Assembly: GCF_000383415.1 (NCBI RefSeq)
Contig: NZ_KB911258.1
Location: 578,267-642,266 of the forward strand
Origin: Hyphomicrobium zavarzinii ATCC 27496
Lineage (GTDB): Bacteria > Pseudomonadota > Alphaproteobacteria > Rhizobiales > Hyphomicrobiaceae
Length of the DNA: 64,000 bases
Direction: 5' to 3'
In this document: one piece after another, positions 1 to 7,953 of the stretch
Layout of the letters: every line of letters begins with the position of its first letter
Numbering within the stretch: the first letter of the stretch is position 1
Position numbers and translations under genes: made by a program
Notes under the pieces: generated by a model
The model's database searches: none
Told to the model about the DNA's origin: nothing
Seen by the model: the letters and a program-made list of their open reading frames with translations, nothing else

Positions 1-510
1 CGTCGCCCGCACCACGATGTTGCTGCCGGCCCACGCTGCGGCGGCCACCAGCACGAGCCCGAGCCCCAGCGCGGTCGTCGTCTTGTCGGTGTGATGAAGA
101 ATGATCCCGACGCCAGCGAGCGTCACGATGAGCGCCAGAACCTGAAAGGGACGAACGCGTTCGCCGCTGATCATCGTCGCGAGCCCGATGGTGAAGAACA
201 CCTGCGTCTGAACGACGAGCGAGGCGAGGCCGGGCGTGATGTGCCCGTTCATGGCGATGTAGAGAAGGCCGAACTGGCCAGCGCCGACGAGCAGTCCATA
301 GGCCGCGAGATTGCGCCAGGGAACCGCGGGACGTTTGAGGAAGAGCGCCGCCGGCAGAAGCGAGAAGGCAAATCGCAACGCCGCAAACAGCAGCGGCGGA
401 AGATGCTCGAGCGCGGCGTGGATGACGACGAAGTTCGATCCCCACACGGCCGTCACCGCCAGGGCGAGGAGCGCGTGGCGCCAGGACAGGCTGTCGGGCT
501 GGGCGCTCAC
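1..510 (-). CDS. EamA/DMT-family inner-membrane transporter, 3' part missing (window edge)
   Basis: Reading the minus strand from a GTG at 510 gives 170 codons without a stop up to the window edge. The next in-frame stop upstream is a TAG about 60 bases away, so GTG is the most likely start. The peptide is very hydrophobic and carries the EamA opening pattern (short polar N-terminus, then AVTAVWGSNFVVIHAAL), followed by further membrane helices including a GAGQFGLLYIAM segment. EamA proteins export amino acids or related metabolites across the inner membrane; the substrate cannot be told from sequence. It lies 85 bases downstream of the DUF983 gene on the same strand. A MocR-type regulator is divergent from the pair, a common arrangement for regulated EamA exporters (inference). 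Confidence 0.8.
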   Translation of the reverse strand, partial: MSAQPDSLSWRHALLALAVTAVWGSNFVVIHAALEHLPPLLFAALRFAFSLLPAALFLKRPAVPWRNLAAYGLLVGAGQFGLLYIAMNGHITPGLASLVVQTQVFFTIGLATMISGERVRPFQVLALIVTLAGVGIILHHTDKTTTALGLGLVLVAAAAWAGSNIVVRAT

Positions 511-595
511 CGAATGGGGGCTTTCGAGAAGGATCGCGAAACGCGACGCGATGGGCTTTTGAACCTAGCTCCCATCGCGCGCAGGATTGAGCGCC

Positions 596-1003
596 TTACG
601 AGGCCTGCGTGCGCACGGGCGCGAGTGCTGCTCGGCTGGTGCCGAAGCCGTGCATGCGCAGCTTCCACTGCAGCGCCACGATGAAGCCCTTCACGGGCTG
701 CAGGAGCGCGAGCGTCAGGATGAGGGTGAGCGGCAGCCACAGCGCCCAGTGAACCCACACAGGCGGCGCATACGTGAACTCGGCCCACATCACCAGTCCC
801 ACGACGATATGACCGACGATCGACATAACGATGTAGGCCGGCATGTCGTCGGCGCGGTGGTGATAAAGCTCTTCGCCACAGCTATCGCACTTTGGAACAA
901 CCTTGAGGAATTTGCCGAACAGGCGTCCGTCGCCGCACTGCGGACACTTGCAGGTTGCCCCGCGCATCAACGCCACTTGCATGGACGGTTCTGACGTGGT
1001 CAT
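596..1003 (-). CDS. DUF983 family zinc-ribbon membrane protein
   Basis: A 135-residue protein. The start at 1003 is preferred over an upstream in-frame ATG at 1033 because GGGAGG (1011-1016) lies 7 bases before it. Two CxxC pairs (C20/C23 and C39/C42) form a zinc-ribbon-like knuckle, followed by HHRADDMPAY and two membrane helices at about 57-77 and 83-104. This is the DUF983 architecture, whose biochemical role is unknown. It is probably cotranscribed with the EamA exporter downstream and divergent from the MocR-like gene; the two starts are 94 bases apart. Confidence 0.85.
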   Translation of the reverse strand: MTTSEPSMQVALMRGATCKCPQCGDGRLFGKFLKVVPKCDSCGEELYHHRADDMPAYIVMSIVGHIVVGLVMWAEFTYAPPVWVHWALWLPLTLILTLALLQPVKGFIVALQWKLRMHGFGTSRAALAPVRTQAS

Positions 1004-1060
1004 CCCGAGACCTCCCGCTGGTCGATTTTTCAACTATTGATTTTCGATGTTTAATGCGGA

Positions 1061-1101
1061 TTGTATGGGTTCGCAACGCGCGATATGACCCACTTGTATG
1101 G
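1061..1101 (+). promoter_or_regulatory. Direct repeat TTGTATGG between divergent DUF983 and MocR-like genes
   Basis: TTGTATGG occurs at 1061-1068 and again at 1094-1101, where it overlaps the regulator's start codon. Between them lies a TGGGT...ACCCA inverted pair (about 1066-1092). MocR regulators often bind direct repeats in the intergenic region they share with a divergent target. Assigning these repeats as the operator is inference. Confidence 0.3.
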
Positions 1102-2468
1102 ATTGGACGCCTACAATCTCCGACCGCCAAGGTCCGCTCTACCAGCGCATCGTCAATGCGCTGGCGGATGACATTGCCTCCGGCCGCCTTCATCAAGGAC
1201 AGGCGCTCCCCACGCATCGGGCGCTTGCGACGGCGCTGGGCGTGGACCTGACAACGGTGACGCGCGCCTACACGGAAGCACGGCGCCAGGGCCTGACGGA
1301 AGCGCGCGTGGGCCGCGGAACGTTCGTCAGGTCGCGCCCGGGCACGCTTCGCGCGCCCGCATCTCCCGGCATCGACCTGTCGATGAATCTACCGCCGCAA
1401 CCGGCAGAGGCTGATCTCGACGGCCGTCTGGCCAAGGCCCTGTCCGAGATCCGGGCGGAGCAGAGCCTAGCGGCTTATCTCACGTATCAGCAGCCCGGCG
1501 GCACGTCGGCCGAGCGGCAGGTGGCGGCGGAATGGCTGCATCGTCTTTTCCCCGCCGTCGGCTCCGACCGCCTCGTCATCGCACCGGGCACGCAACCGGC
1601 ACTCTTCTGCCTGCTTCAGATGCTGGTTCCCACGGGCGGTGCCGTGCTCACAGAGCGGCTCACCTATCCGGGCCTCAAGGCCGCAGCCGCCGTGGCAGGT
1701 ATCACGCTGATCGGCGTCGAGAGCGATGCCGACGGCTTGAAGCCGGCAGCCCTCGACCGGGCGGCGCGCGAGCACGCGGCCAAGGTCGTCTACCTGATGC
1801 CGACGATCCACAATCCGACCACCACCACCATGCCGGCCGAGCGCCGGGCGCGCATTGCCGAGGTCGTCCGCAAGCGGGGGCTCACCCTGATCGAGGACGA
1901 TCCCTATACGTTTCTCTGCCCGGGCCTTCCACCGGTGGCGACGTTCGTTCCGGAGCGCGCGTACCTCGCGGCGAGCCTGTCGAAATGCATCGCGCCGGGC
2001 TTCCGCACCTCGCTTGTCGTCGTGCCGGATAGCGCAATCGCGGCGCGCTTTTGCACGACGTTGCGCGCCACCGTGCAGATGCCCGCCCCGCTGATGGCTG
2101 CGGTCGTGACGCGATGGCTGCGGGACGGCACGGCGGACGAGATCATCGCCGCGATCCGCACTGAAGCGAAAGAGCGCCAGACGCTGGCGCGAAACGCACT
2201 CGCAGGCCACCCCTTCACTGCGCATCCGAACGGTCATCACGTATGGCTGCCCATTCCCGATCGCTGGTCCGCAGCGGGCTTCGCCGCGCATCTCCATGGG
2301 AGAGGCCTCGCCGTCGTGACAGGCGAAGCGTTCGCCGTGGACGGTCCCGCCCCCAACGCCATTCGCATCGCGCTCGGCGCCGCGCGCAACCGCATGCAAC
2401 TCGCCAAGGCGCTCGAAATCCTGTCCGAGGCACTCAATGCACGCGCGCCCGGCGAGGCCGTGGTGTGA
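1098..2468 (+). CDS. MocR-type PLP-dependent transcriptional regulator (GntR-aminotransferase fusion)
   Basis: A 456-residue protein with two domains. Residues about 12-78 form a GntR winged helix-turn-helix (LYQRIVNALADDIASGRL, then LPTHRALATALGV). Residues about 90-450 form a fold-type I aminotransferase domain with HNP (238-240), EDDPY (266-270) and the likely PLP-binding Lys296 in SLSK. Such proteins are normally PLP-sensing regulators rather than enzymes. It is divergent from the DUF983-EamA pair and probably controls it (inference from context). The ATG at 1098 has no strong Shine-Dalgarno. The C-terminus is complete, and a terminator belonging to the convergent gene follows. Confidence 0.85.
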   Translation: MDWTPTISDRQGPLYQRIVNALADDIASGRLHQGQALPTHRALATALGVDLTTVTRAYTEARRQGLTEARVGRGTFVRSRPGTLRAPASPGIDLSMNLPPQPAEADLDGRLAKALSEIRAEQSLAAYLTYQQPGGTSAERQVAAEWLHRLFPAVGSDRLVIAPGTQPALFCLLQMLVPTGGAVLTERLTYPGLKAAAAVAGITLIGVESDADGLKPAALDRAAREHAAKVVYLMPTIHNPTTTTMPAERRARIAEVVRKRGLTLIEDDPYTFLCPGLPPVATFVPERAYLAASLSKCIAPGFRTSLVVVPDSAIAARFCTTLRATVQMPAPLMAAVVTRWLRDGTADEIIAAIRTEAKERQTLARNALAGHPFTAHPNGHHVWLPIPDRWSAAGFAAHLHGRGLAVVTGEAFAVDGPAPNAIRIALGAARNRMQLAKALEILSEALNARAPGEAVV

Positions 2469-2483
2469 AGTCTCGCGGCGGAC

Positions 2484-2517
2484 AATAAAAAAGGGCCCGC
2501 CAATCAGGCGAGCCCTC
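2484..2517 (-). terminator. Rho-independent terminator of the CoA-transferase gene
   Basis: On the minus strand a GC-rich stem (GGGCTCGCC / GGCGGGCCC with one mismatch, loop TGATT) is followed by a TTTTTTATT run. It lies about 20 bases after the CoA-transferase stop and 15 bases after the convergent MocR-like stop, so it may serve both strands. Confidence 0.8.
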
Positions 2518-2537
2518 TCTCGGTTCCGGCATGCGCG

Positions 2538-4481
2538 TTACGAGGCGACCGCTTCTTCGATCACCTTGTAGGCTTCGTCCGCATTCTCGTAGACCCGCGT
2601 TTCGAGGCCACGGCGGCGCAGCGCGTCCTGCAGCTTCGTGCGCGTGATCACGCTCGTCGCATAGCGGGCCATGCGCGCATAGTGGTGCTTGCTCACATAC
2701 GCCACCATGTCGGCGTACTCGTCGTAAAGGTCTTCCGCGATCCGGCAGCCGTCCTGGTTGACGATGGCGTTGACGCGGCGGCCCGCGGCCGTGCACGCGT
2801 CGATGATCGCCTTTTGAAGGTCGGTGACATCCGCCTTCTTGCGCACGCTCCAAGCCTCGAGGTTGATCGAGAGAACGTTGAGGGCAGCGTCGTAGCTGAT
2901 GCGGTCCTTGAGGTTGAGATTGAGCAGATCCGCCAAAAGACCCATCGGCTCGTCGCGGAAGAGCGCAGGGTTCATCGTGATCGGCCGATGGATATGCGGC
3001 TTGAAAGCCATGTGCGGAAGGATGTCGCGATCGATGTCGATGCCCGGAGCAACCTCGATCAGCTCGAGGCCGTGATCCGTGAGCAGGAACACGCAACGCT
3101 CCGTCACATAGATCACGGGCTGCCCCTTCTGCGCGGCGTAGGTGCCGGAGAAGGTGACCTGCTCGACCTGCTTCACGAACTTGCGTGCGCGGCCTTCCTT
3201 GACGATTTTGAGCTTGCCGTCCTCGACAGCGACTTCGAGACCACCCGCCGTGAACGTTCCGGCAAACACCACCGCGCGCGAGTTCTGCGAGATGTCGATG
3301 AAGCCGCCGCAGCCGTTCAGCTTGCCGCCGAACTTGGAGGTGTTGACGTTGCCGAGGCTGTCGCACTCCGCCATGCCGAGGCAGGTGAGATCGAGACCGC
3401 CGCCGTGGTAGAAGTCGAACATCTGGTTCTGATCGAGGATCGAGTGCGCGTTGGCCGATGAGCCGAAGCTCGATCCGCCCGCGAGCACGCCGCCCACCGC
3501 GCCCGCTTCCGTCGTCATGACGAGCAGCGGCGTAACCTTCTCCTCGTTGGCGACGTTCGCGACGCCGTCCGGCGCGCCGACGCCGAGGTTGATGACGCCG
3601 TTCGGCGGCAGCTCGAACGCGGCCCGGCGCGCGATGATCTTACGCTCGTCGAGCTCCATCTTCGGCAGGCTGTCGACGGTGACGCGCACCTCGCCGGCGA
3701 GCGCGGGATCGTACATGACGCCGTAGTTCATGCGATGCATCTCGGGCGGATCCGCCACCACGACGCAATCGACGAGAATGCCCGGCACCTTCACGTCCTT
3801 CGGCTTGATCGAGCCGTCGGCGACGAGCCGCTCGACCTGCGCGATGACGACGCCGCCGTTGTTGTGCGCGGCCATCGCCTGCGCCAGCACGTCGAGCGTC
3901 AGGCACTCCTTCTCCATGCTGAGGTTGCCGAGCGGATCGGCGCTGGTCGCACGGATGAGCGCGACGTTGATCGGCGTCGCCTTGTAGAACAGCCACTCCT
4001 TGCCATCGACCTCGACCAGCTTCACCAGGTCTTCCTTGGTGACGGTGTTGACCTTGCCGCCGCCGAGACGCGGGTCGACGTAGGTGTGAAGGCCGACGCG
4101 CGTGAAGAGGCCCGGGCTTCCGGAAGCGCAGCTCCGGTAGAGTTTCGATATGACGCCCTGGGGAAGATTGTAGCCTTGGATCTTGTTGTCCTGCGCGGCC
4201 TGCGCAACCTTCGGCATGCGGCCGAAGTTGGCGGCGATCACGCGTTTCAGAAGTCCGTCGTGATGCAGGCGGCCGGTGCCCAGCCCTTTGCTGTCGCCAG
4301 CACCCGCGCACATGATGAGGGTGAGATCGCGAGGCGCCTTCGTCTCGACATACCGTTTCTCGAGCGCGGCATGCAGCATTTCCGGAATGCAGCTTTGGAC
4401 AAAGCCCGTCGTGGCGATGACGTCGTTGTCCTTGATGCGGGCGATGGCTTCGTCGGCAGAAATGACCTTGTTTCTGTGCAT
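2538..4481 (-). CDS. Acyl-CoA:acetate/propionate CoA-transferase (family I) with a C-terminal extension
   Basis: 647 residues from the ATG at 4481. This start is preferred to an upstream in-frame ATG at 4517 because GGGGGAAA precedes it. Both CoA-transferase lobes are present: the first opens with DEAIARIKDNDVIATTGF, and the second has GVGAPDGVANVANE and TTEAGAVGG. E325 in the latter matches the catalytic glutamate that forms the glutamyl-CoA thioester in propionate CoA-transferases. The protein is about 120 residues longer than typical single-chain enzymes (520-540), with an extra C-terminal domain from about residue 525. It would move CoA between short-chain acyl-CoAs and carboxylates in the cytoplasm; the exact substrates are not determinable. 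It stands alone with its own terminator. Confidence 0.8.
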   Translation of the reverse strand: MHRNKVISADEAIARIKDNDVIATTGFVQSCIPEMLHAALEKRYVETKAPRDLTLIMCAGAGDSKGLGTGRLHHDGLLKRVIAANFGRMPKVAQAAQDNKIQGYNLPQGVISKLYRSCASGSPGLFTRVGLHTYVDPRLGGGKVNTVTKEDLVKLVEVDGKEWLFYKATPINVALIRATSADPLGNLSMEKECLTLDVLAQAMAAHNNGGVVIAQVERLVADGSIKPKDVKVPGILVDCVVVADPPEMHRMNYGVMYDPALAGEVRVTVDSLPKMELDERKIIARRAAFELPPNGVINLGVGAPDGVANVANEEKVTPLLVMTTEAGAVGGVLAGGSSFGSSANAHSILDQNQMFDFYHGGGLDLTCLGMAECDSLGNVNTSKFGGKLNGCGGFIDISQNSRAVVFAGTFTAGGLEVAVEDGKLKIVKEGRARKFVKQVEQVTFSGTYAAQKGQPVIYVTERCVFLLTDHGLELIEVAPGIDIDRDILPHMAFKPHIHRPITMNPALFRDEPMGLLADLLNLNLKDRISYDAALNVLSINLEAWSVRKKADVTDLQKAIIDACTAAGRRVNAIVNQDGCRIAEDLYDEYADMVAYVSKHHYARMARYATSVITRTKLQDALRRRGLETRVYENADEAYKVIEEAVAS

Positions 4482-4830
4482 CTCGTTCGTTTCCCCCAAG
4501 GCCTCCACTCTTCGCACTTTCCAGGAAGCAGGGTCGCTTGGAAAGCCGGTGGAATGCTCGATTTGTGAGGCTGTGGTATAGGCACGCGCAAAACGCCGGG
4601 CAATGGTCTGGCGACGCTGCCAATCGTCCTACACTAAGGGGTGGTGTTGGGACCTACCCACCCCCATTTCCCCATTAACGATGCGCTGCACTGCACCATG
4701 ATCGCGGCGGGCCACACCTTCGCCGGATTGCTGGTTTGACCATGCGACCGTCAGGGGGCCGGAGGCAGCGCACGCGCTGCACCGGCATCGAGAATGGCCG
4801 GCGGCCATCCGCACGTCTTGGGGGAAGAAC
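4482..4830. other. Intergenic region with an inverted repeat
   Basis: 349 bases between the divergent CoA-transferase and the unknown gene at 4831. An inverted repeat GGGGTGG/CCACCCC spans 4638-4664 with a 13-base loop; it has no following T-run. Promoters for both flanking genes should lie here, but I see no convincing -35/-10 pair. No coding signal was recognised. Confidence 0.4.
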
Positions 4831-5523
4831 ATGGTATTTCGTACTGCAGCAAAAGGCGTTCAGGACGGCTCGGATATCGCCGTCGAAAATGCGACACGCT
4901 TTTCCGGCGGCCTCGGCGCGACGGTGCTATCGGCGGTCGCTGTCCTGTTTTCGGGCTACAGCCTGTGGGACACGTCCCTCAAGAGTGCCGACCTTCAGGT
5001 GTTCGTGCCGCGCGTGATCTATTACGCCGCGCCCTATACCAACACCAATTTCGAGATGATCTCGATCCCCGTGACGATCACCAACGACGGCGCGGAGACG
5101 GGCACCGTCCTGCAGCTCGATCTCGCCGTGACGGATCCGAGAACCAAACAGACCAAGCACTTCTACGCCGCCGAGTTCGGCGTCTGGTCGATGGATCGCA
5201 CCCGCACGCGCAGCTACACGGGCTTCGCGCCCATCTCGCTCGCCGGGCGCACGAGCCGCACGGAGTCGCTGCTGTTCTACACCCGGGGGGAGGAAGAGAA
5301 GCCCGAGCAGATCATTCGCGAGGTCGGACCCTACGAATTCACCCTGACGGTGACACAGGCCGAGAGCAAGAACACTCTGTTCGGCACGTCCACGCCTGCA
5401 AAGCCGATTTCCGTCAGCTTCGAGCGCCTCCTGCCGTTCTACGACGCCCGCGCGTTCGAGTCGGGCACCATCTCGATGAACGCCAAGGATTGGCAGACCT
5501 CCACGAACGCGACGTCGCAGTAA
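4831..5523 (+). CDS. Unrecognised membrane-anchored protein
   Basis: I do not recognise this 230-residue protein. After about 25 polar residues there is a single hydrophobic helix (about 26-46, GGLGATVLSAVAVLFSGYSL). The rest is a probably periplasmic, beta-rich domain: ISIPVTITNDGAETGTV and FTLTVTQAESKN resemble strands of an immunoglobulin-like or DUF-type sandwich. No catalytic motif or cysteine pair is visible. The start is supported by GGGGGAAG 5-12 bases upstream of the ATG. It is a single-gene unit between the divergent CoA-transferase and the carboxypeptidase gene. Base composition is like its neighbours. Confidence 0.6.
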   Translation: MVFRTAAKGVQDGSDIAVENATRFSGGLGATVLSAVAVLFSGYSLWDTSLKSADLQVFVPRVIYYAAPYTNTNFEMISIPVTITNDGAETGTVLQLDLAVTDPRTKQTKHFYAAEFGVWSMDRTRTRSYTGFAPISLAGRTSRTESLLFYTRGEEEKPEQIIREVGPYEFTLTVTQAESKNTLFGTSTPAKPISVSFERLLPFYDARAFESGTISMNAKDWQTSTNATSQ

Positions 5524-5644
5524 GGCAAGTGCCCGTGCGCGCTCCGAAAAACGCGAGACCGTTCTAGGGGCTCCCACGCATTGACTCGCGGCCGGGGGGC
5601 GCCATAGTTAACGCCGGTTTGCCCCTCCGGCGAGGACCCTGCTC

Positions 5645-6835
5645 ATGACACGGATGATGACGGTTGCCGCAGTGCTGCTTGGCCTGCTGCCGGCGTTACT
5701 GTCCGTTGCCAACGCCCAGCAGTCGGGCGGTTTCACCACCAAGGCGCCGAACGCGATCCTCATGGATTACGATTCGGGCTCCATCATCTTTCAGAAATCG
5801 GCCGACGAGCTCGTTCCTCCCGCCAGCATGAGCAAGCTCATGACGCTCGCGGTGCTGTTCAAGGCGCTGAAGGAGGGCAAGCTCAAGCCGGAGGACGAGT
5901 TCCAGACCAGCGAATACGCCTGGCGCACCGGCGGCGCGCCCTCGGGCACCTCGGCGATGTTCATTCCGATCCACAACAAGACGCCCATCAGCGAGCTGAT
6001 CCAGGGCATCGTCGTGCAGTCGGGCAACGATGCCTGCATCACCGTCGCGGAAGGGATGGGGGGCTCCGTGCCGGAGTTCGCGAAGATGATGGAGGCCGAG
6101 GCGCGGCGCATCGGCTTGCCGAAATCCACCTTTCGCAATTCGACCGGTCTCCACGACCCCGAGCACCTGATGACGGCGCGCGAGCTCGCGCTGCTCGCCC
6201 GCTACATCATCAAGAAGTATCCCGAGCAGTACAAAGTCTTCGGCCAGCGCGAGTTTCAGTATCGCAAGCACAAGTTCTACAACCGCAATCCGCTTCTCTC
6301 TGCCGATATCGGCGTCGACGGCATGAAGACGGGCCACACCTCGCAGGCGGGCTACGGCATGGTCGTGTCGTCTGTGACCGAGGGACGCCGCCTGATCGGC
6401 GTGATCATGGGCCTCGAAAACGAGAAGGACCGCCGGGACGAGACGCGGCGCATGCTGGAGTGGGGGGCGAAGAGTGTCGCCCGCGCCAAGCTGTTCAACG
6501 CCGGAGAGGCGATCGGCTATGCGCGCGTCTGGGGCGGCACCGATTTCTATGTGCCGCTCACCGGCGAGGGCGATCTCGAGGTCATCCTGCCGAAGTTCCC
6601 GGTGAACCAGAAGATCCGCGGCGAGATCGTCTATCAGGGTCCCTTGAAGCCGCCGGTCCGGAAGGGCGATCAGGTGGCCATGTTCCGCGTCACCAGCACG
6701 GTTCCCGGCAGTCCGGAGCCCATCGCCGTGAGCGAGACGCCGCTTTACGCGGAAATCGACGTCGACGAGGCCGGGTTCATGTGGCGCGGCGTGGACTCAC
6801 TCCTCCATCTGGCCTTGCGCCTTGTGAAGCTCTGA
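5645..6835 (+). CDS. dacC: D-alanyl-D-alanine carboxypeptidase (penicillin-binding protein 5/6 type)
   Basis: 396 residues with an N-terminal signal peptide (about 1-24, ending ANA). It trims the terminal D-Ala from peptidoglycan stem peptides in the periplasm. All three peptidase S11 motifs are visible: SxxK as S61-M-S-K64, SxN as S126-G-N128 and KTG at 228-230. The C-terminal part is the usual PBP5 beta domain, ending in an amphipathic segment (SLLHLALRLVKL) that probably attaches it to the membrane. It heads the tmk-holB-metG-tatD group, but almost 500 bases of repeat-bearing DNA separate it from tmk. The exact paralogue (dacA/C/F) cannot be fixed from sequence alone. Confidence 0.93.
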   Translation: MTRMMTVAAVLLGLLPALLSVANAQQSGGFTTKAPNAILMDYDSGSIIFQKSADELVPPASMSKLMTLAVLFKALKEGKLKPEDEFQTSEYAWRTGGAPSGTSAMFIPIHNKTPISELIQGIVVQSGNDACITVAEGMGGSVPEFAKMMEAEARRIGLPKSTFRNSTGLHDPEHLMTARELALLARYIIKKYPEQYKVFGQREFQYRKHKFYNRNPLLSADIGVDGMKTGHTSQAGYGMVVSSVTEGRRLIGVIMGLENEKDRRDETRRMLEWGAKSVARAKLFNAGEAIGYARVWGGTDFYVPLTGEGDLEVILPKFPVNQKIRGEIVYQGPLKPPVRKGDQVAMFRVTSTVPGSPEPIAVSETPLYAEIDVDEAGFMWRGVDSLLHLALRLVKL

Positions 6836-6911
6836 TTTTTCGTCGGGATGCGCGGGTGAAGGTGGCCGGTGGATGGCCGCCTCTGCGGGCAGCCATGGCG
6901 GAGGGGGCGTG

Positions 6912-6952
6912 GCGAATGCGTTTTACGTCTACATCATGGCTCGAACGGGGCC
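6912..6952 (+). pseudogene. Possible remnant of a GIY-YIG endonuclease-like N-terminus
   Basis: The plus-strand reading ANAFYVYIMA resembles the first strand of small GIY-YIG nucleases, which in many alphaproteobacteria start with a similar FYVYIMA motif. The homology stops after about ten residues, and palindromic repeat DNA begins roughly 90 bases later. It is too short for a firm call; chance similarity is possible. Confidence 0.2.
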
Positions 6953-7040
6953 TGCGACTACGTCTTTTGATCTTGGGACCGGTCGACGTGAGCCACCCGC
7001 GGCTCGCGCGACCACACGATTGGCGGAACATCCGCAGCGC

Positions 7041-7154
7041 CTCTGGATCCCGGCCTGCGCCGGGATGACGCTTGTTTCGCGAGACGCGACGTCTTGTAGG
7101 ACCGCGTTGCCAAAACTCTCCGTCACCCCGATGAAGATCGGGGTCCAGAAACGT
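7041..7154. repeat. Dispersed palindromic repeat, inverted pair (locus A)
   Basis: The left arm at 7041-7070 (TCTGGATCCCGGCCTGCGCC followed by GGGATGACG) and the right arm at 7121-7154 (begins CGTCACCCCGATGAAGATCG) are near reverse complements, separated by about 50 bases. Each arm is itself a palindrome. The same arms recur at 12536-12801 and 63578-63670 in this window. This is a REP-like, non-coding repeat common in alphaproteobacterial intergenic DNA. Confidence 0.85.
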
Positions 7155-7204
7155 GTAACGTAGGGGCGCCATTCAGGCCATAGCCCCGCATCGCCCCTCA
7201 TAAC

Positions 7205-7227
7205 ATGGCCGGGCTCGACCCGGTCAT
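7205..7227. repeat. Short palindrome of a second repeat type
   Basis: ATGGCCGGG / CCCGGTCAT with a 5-base loop (one G-T pair), about 100 bases upstream of tmk. It resembles a further class of dispersed palindromes of alphaproteobacteria. Its ATG is in frame with tmk, which could mislead automated start calling. Confidence 0.5.
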
Positions 7228-7324
7228 CCAGGGTGAGGTGCTTGTGGTGTCCATTTCTTCACCGCCAGGCATGAGCTGCGGGGATTTGCTTGATCTCGGG
7301 CGGCGACCCACTAGTCTCCGCCGC

Positions 7325-7951
7325 ATGGCACGTGGACTGTTCATTACATTCGAGGGCGGCGAAGGCTCCGGCAAGTCGACCCAGGTGGCTCGGCTGGCCG
7401 AACGGCTGCGCCACGGCGGTATCGAGACCGTGGTGACGCGGGAGCCCGGCGGCACGCCGCTGGGCGAGAGCGTGCGCGCCCTCGTGCTCGATTCTTCGCC
7501 GGAGCCCGTGACGGAGCTGTTGCTCTTCGCGGCGGCACGCGCCGAGCACGTCGGCAAGCTGATCCGTCCGGCGCTGGACCATGGAACGTGGGTCGTCTGC
7601 GATCGCTTCATCGATTCGACGCGGGTCTATCAGGGTCTTCTCGGCGGCGTGCCGCGAGACCTCATCGGCGCCATCGAGAGCCATTCCGTCGCGCCCACGG
7701 TCCCGGATCTCACCTTCGTGATGGATCTTCCCGCCGAGGTCGGCCTGAAGCGGGCGGAGGCCCGCGGAGCCCTCTCGCGCTTCGACGCGCAGAGCACAGA
7801 TTACCATCGCCGCTTGCGGGAGGGCTTTCGCGAGATCGCCCGCGCCGAGCCCGCGCGCTGCCTCCTGATCGACGCCGATCGCGATCCCGACACCATCGCC
7901 GGGGAAATCTGGCGGACGGTCGCGGAGCGTTTCCTTGTGAAGGCCCCATAG
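7325..7951 (+). CDS. tmk: Thymidylate kinase
   Basis: 208 residues. It phosphorylates dTMP to dTDP with ATP in the cytoplasm. It shows the P-loop GGEGSGKS (11-18), the DRF motif with following YQG, and the LID region near ARGALSRFDAQ. The start at 7325 gives the canonical MARGLFITFEGGEGSGKS opening. An in-frame ATG at 7205 would add 40 residues encoded by repeat DNA and is rejected. Two bases separate it from holB, so the two are almost certainly cotranscribed and translationally coupled. Confidence 0.96.
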   Translation: MARGLFITFEGGEGSGKSTQVARLAERLRHGGIETVVTREPGGTPLGESVRALVLDSSPEPVTELLLFAAARAEHVGKLIRPALDHGTWVVCDRFIDSTRVYQGLLGGVPRDLIGAIESHSVAPTVPDLTFVMDLPAEVGLKRAEARGALSRFDAQSTDYHRRLREGFREIARAEPARCLLIDADRDPDTIAGEIWRTVAERFLVKAP

Positions 7952-7953
7952 CG

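Noticed and set aside
7205-7324. An N-terminal extension of tmk from the ATG at 7205
   Set aside because: The added residues are encoded by a palindromic repeat, and the P-loop lies at the correct distance from the ATG at 7325.
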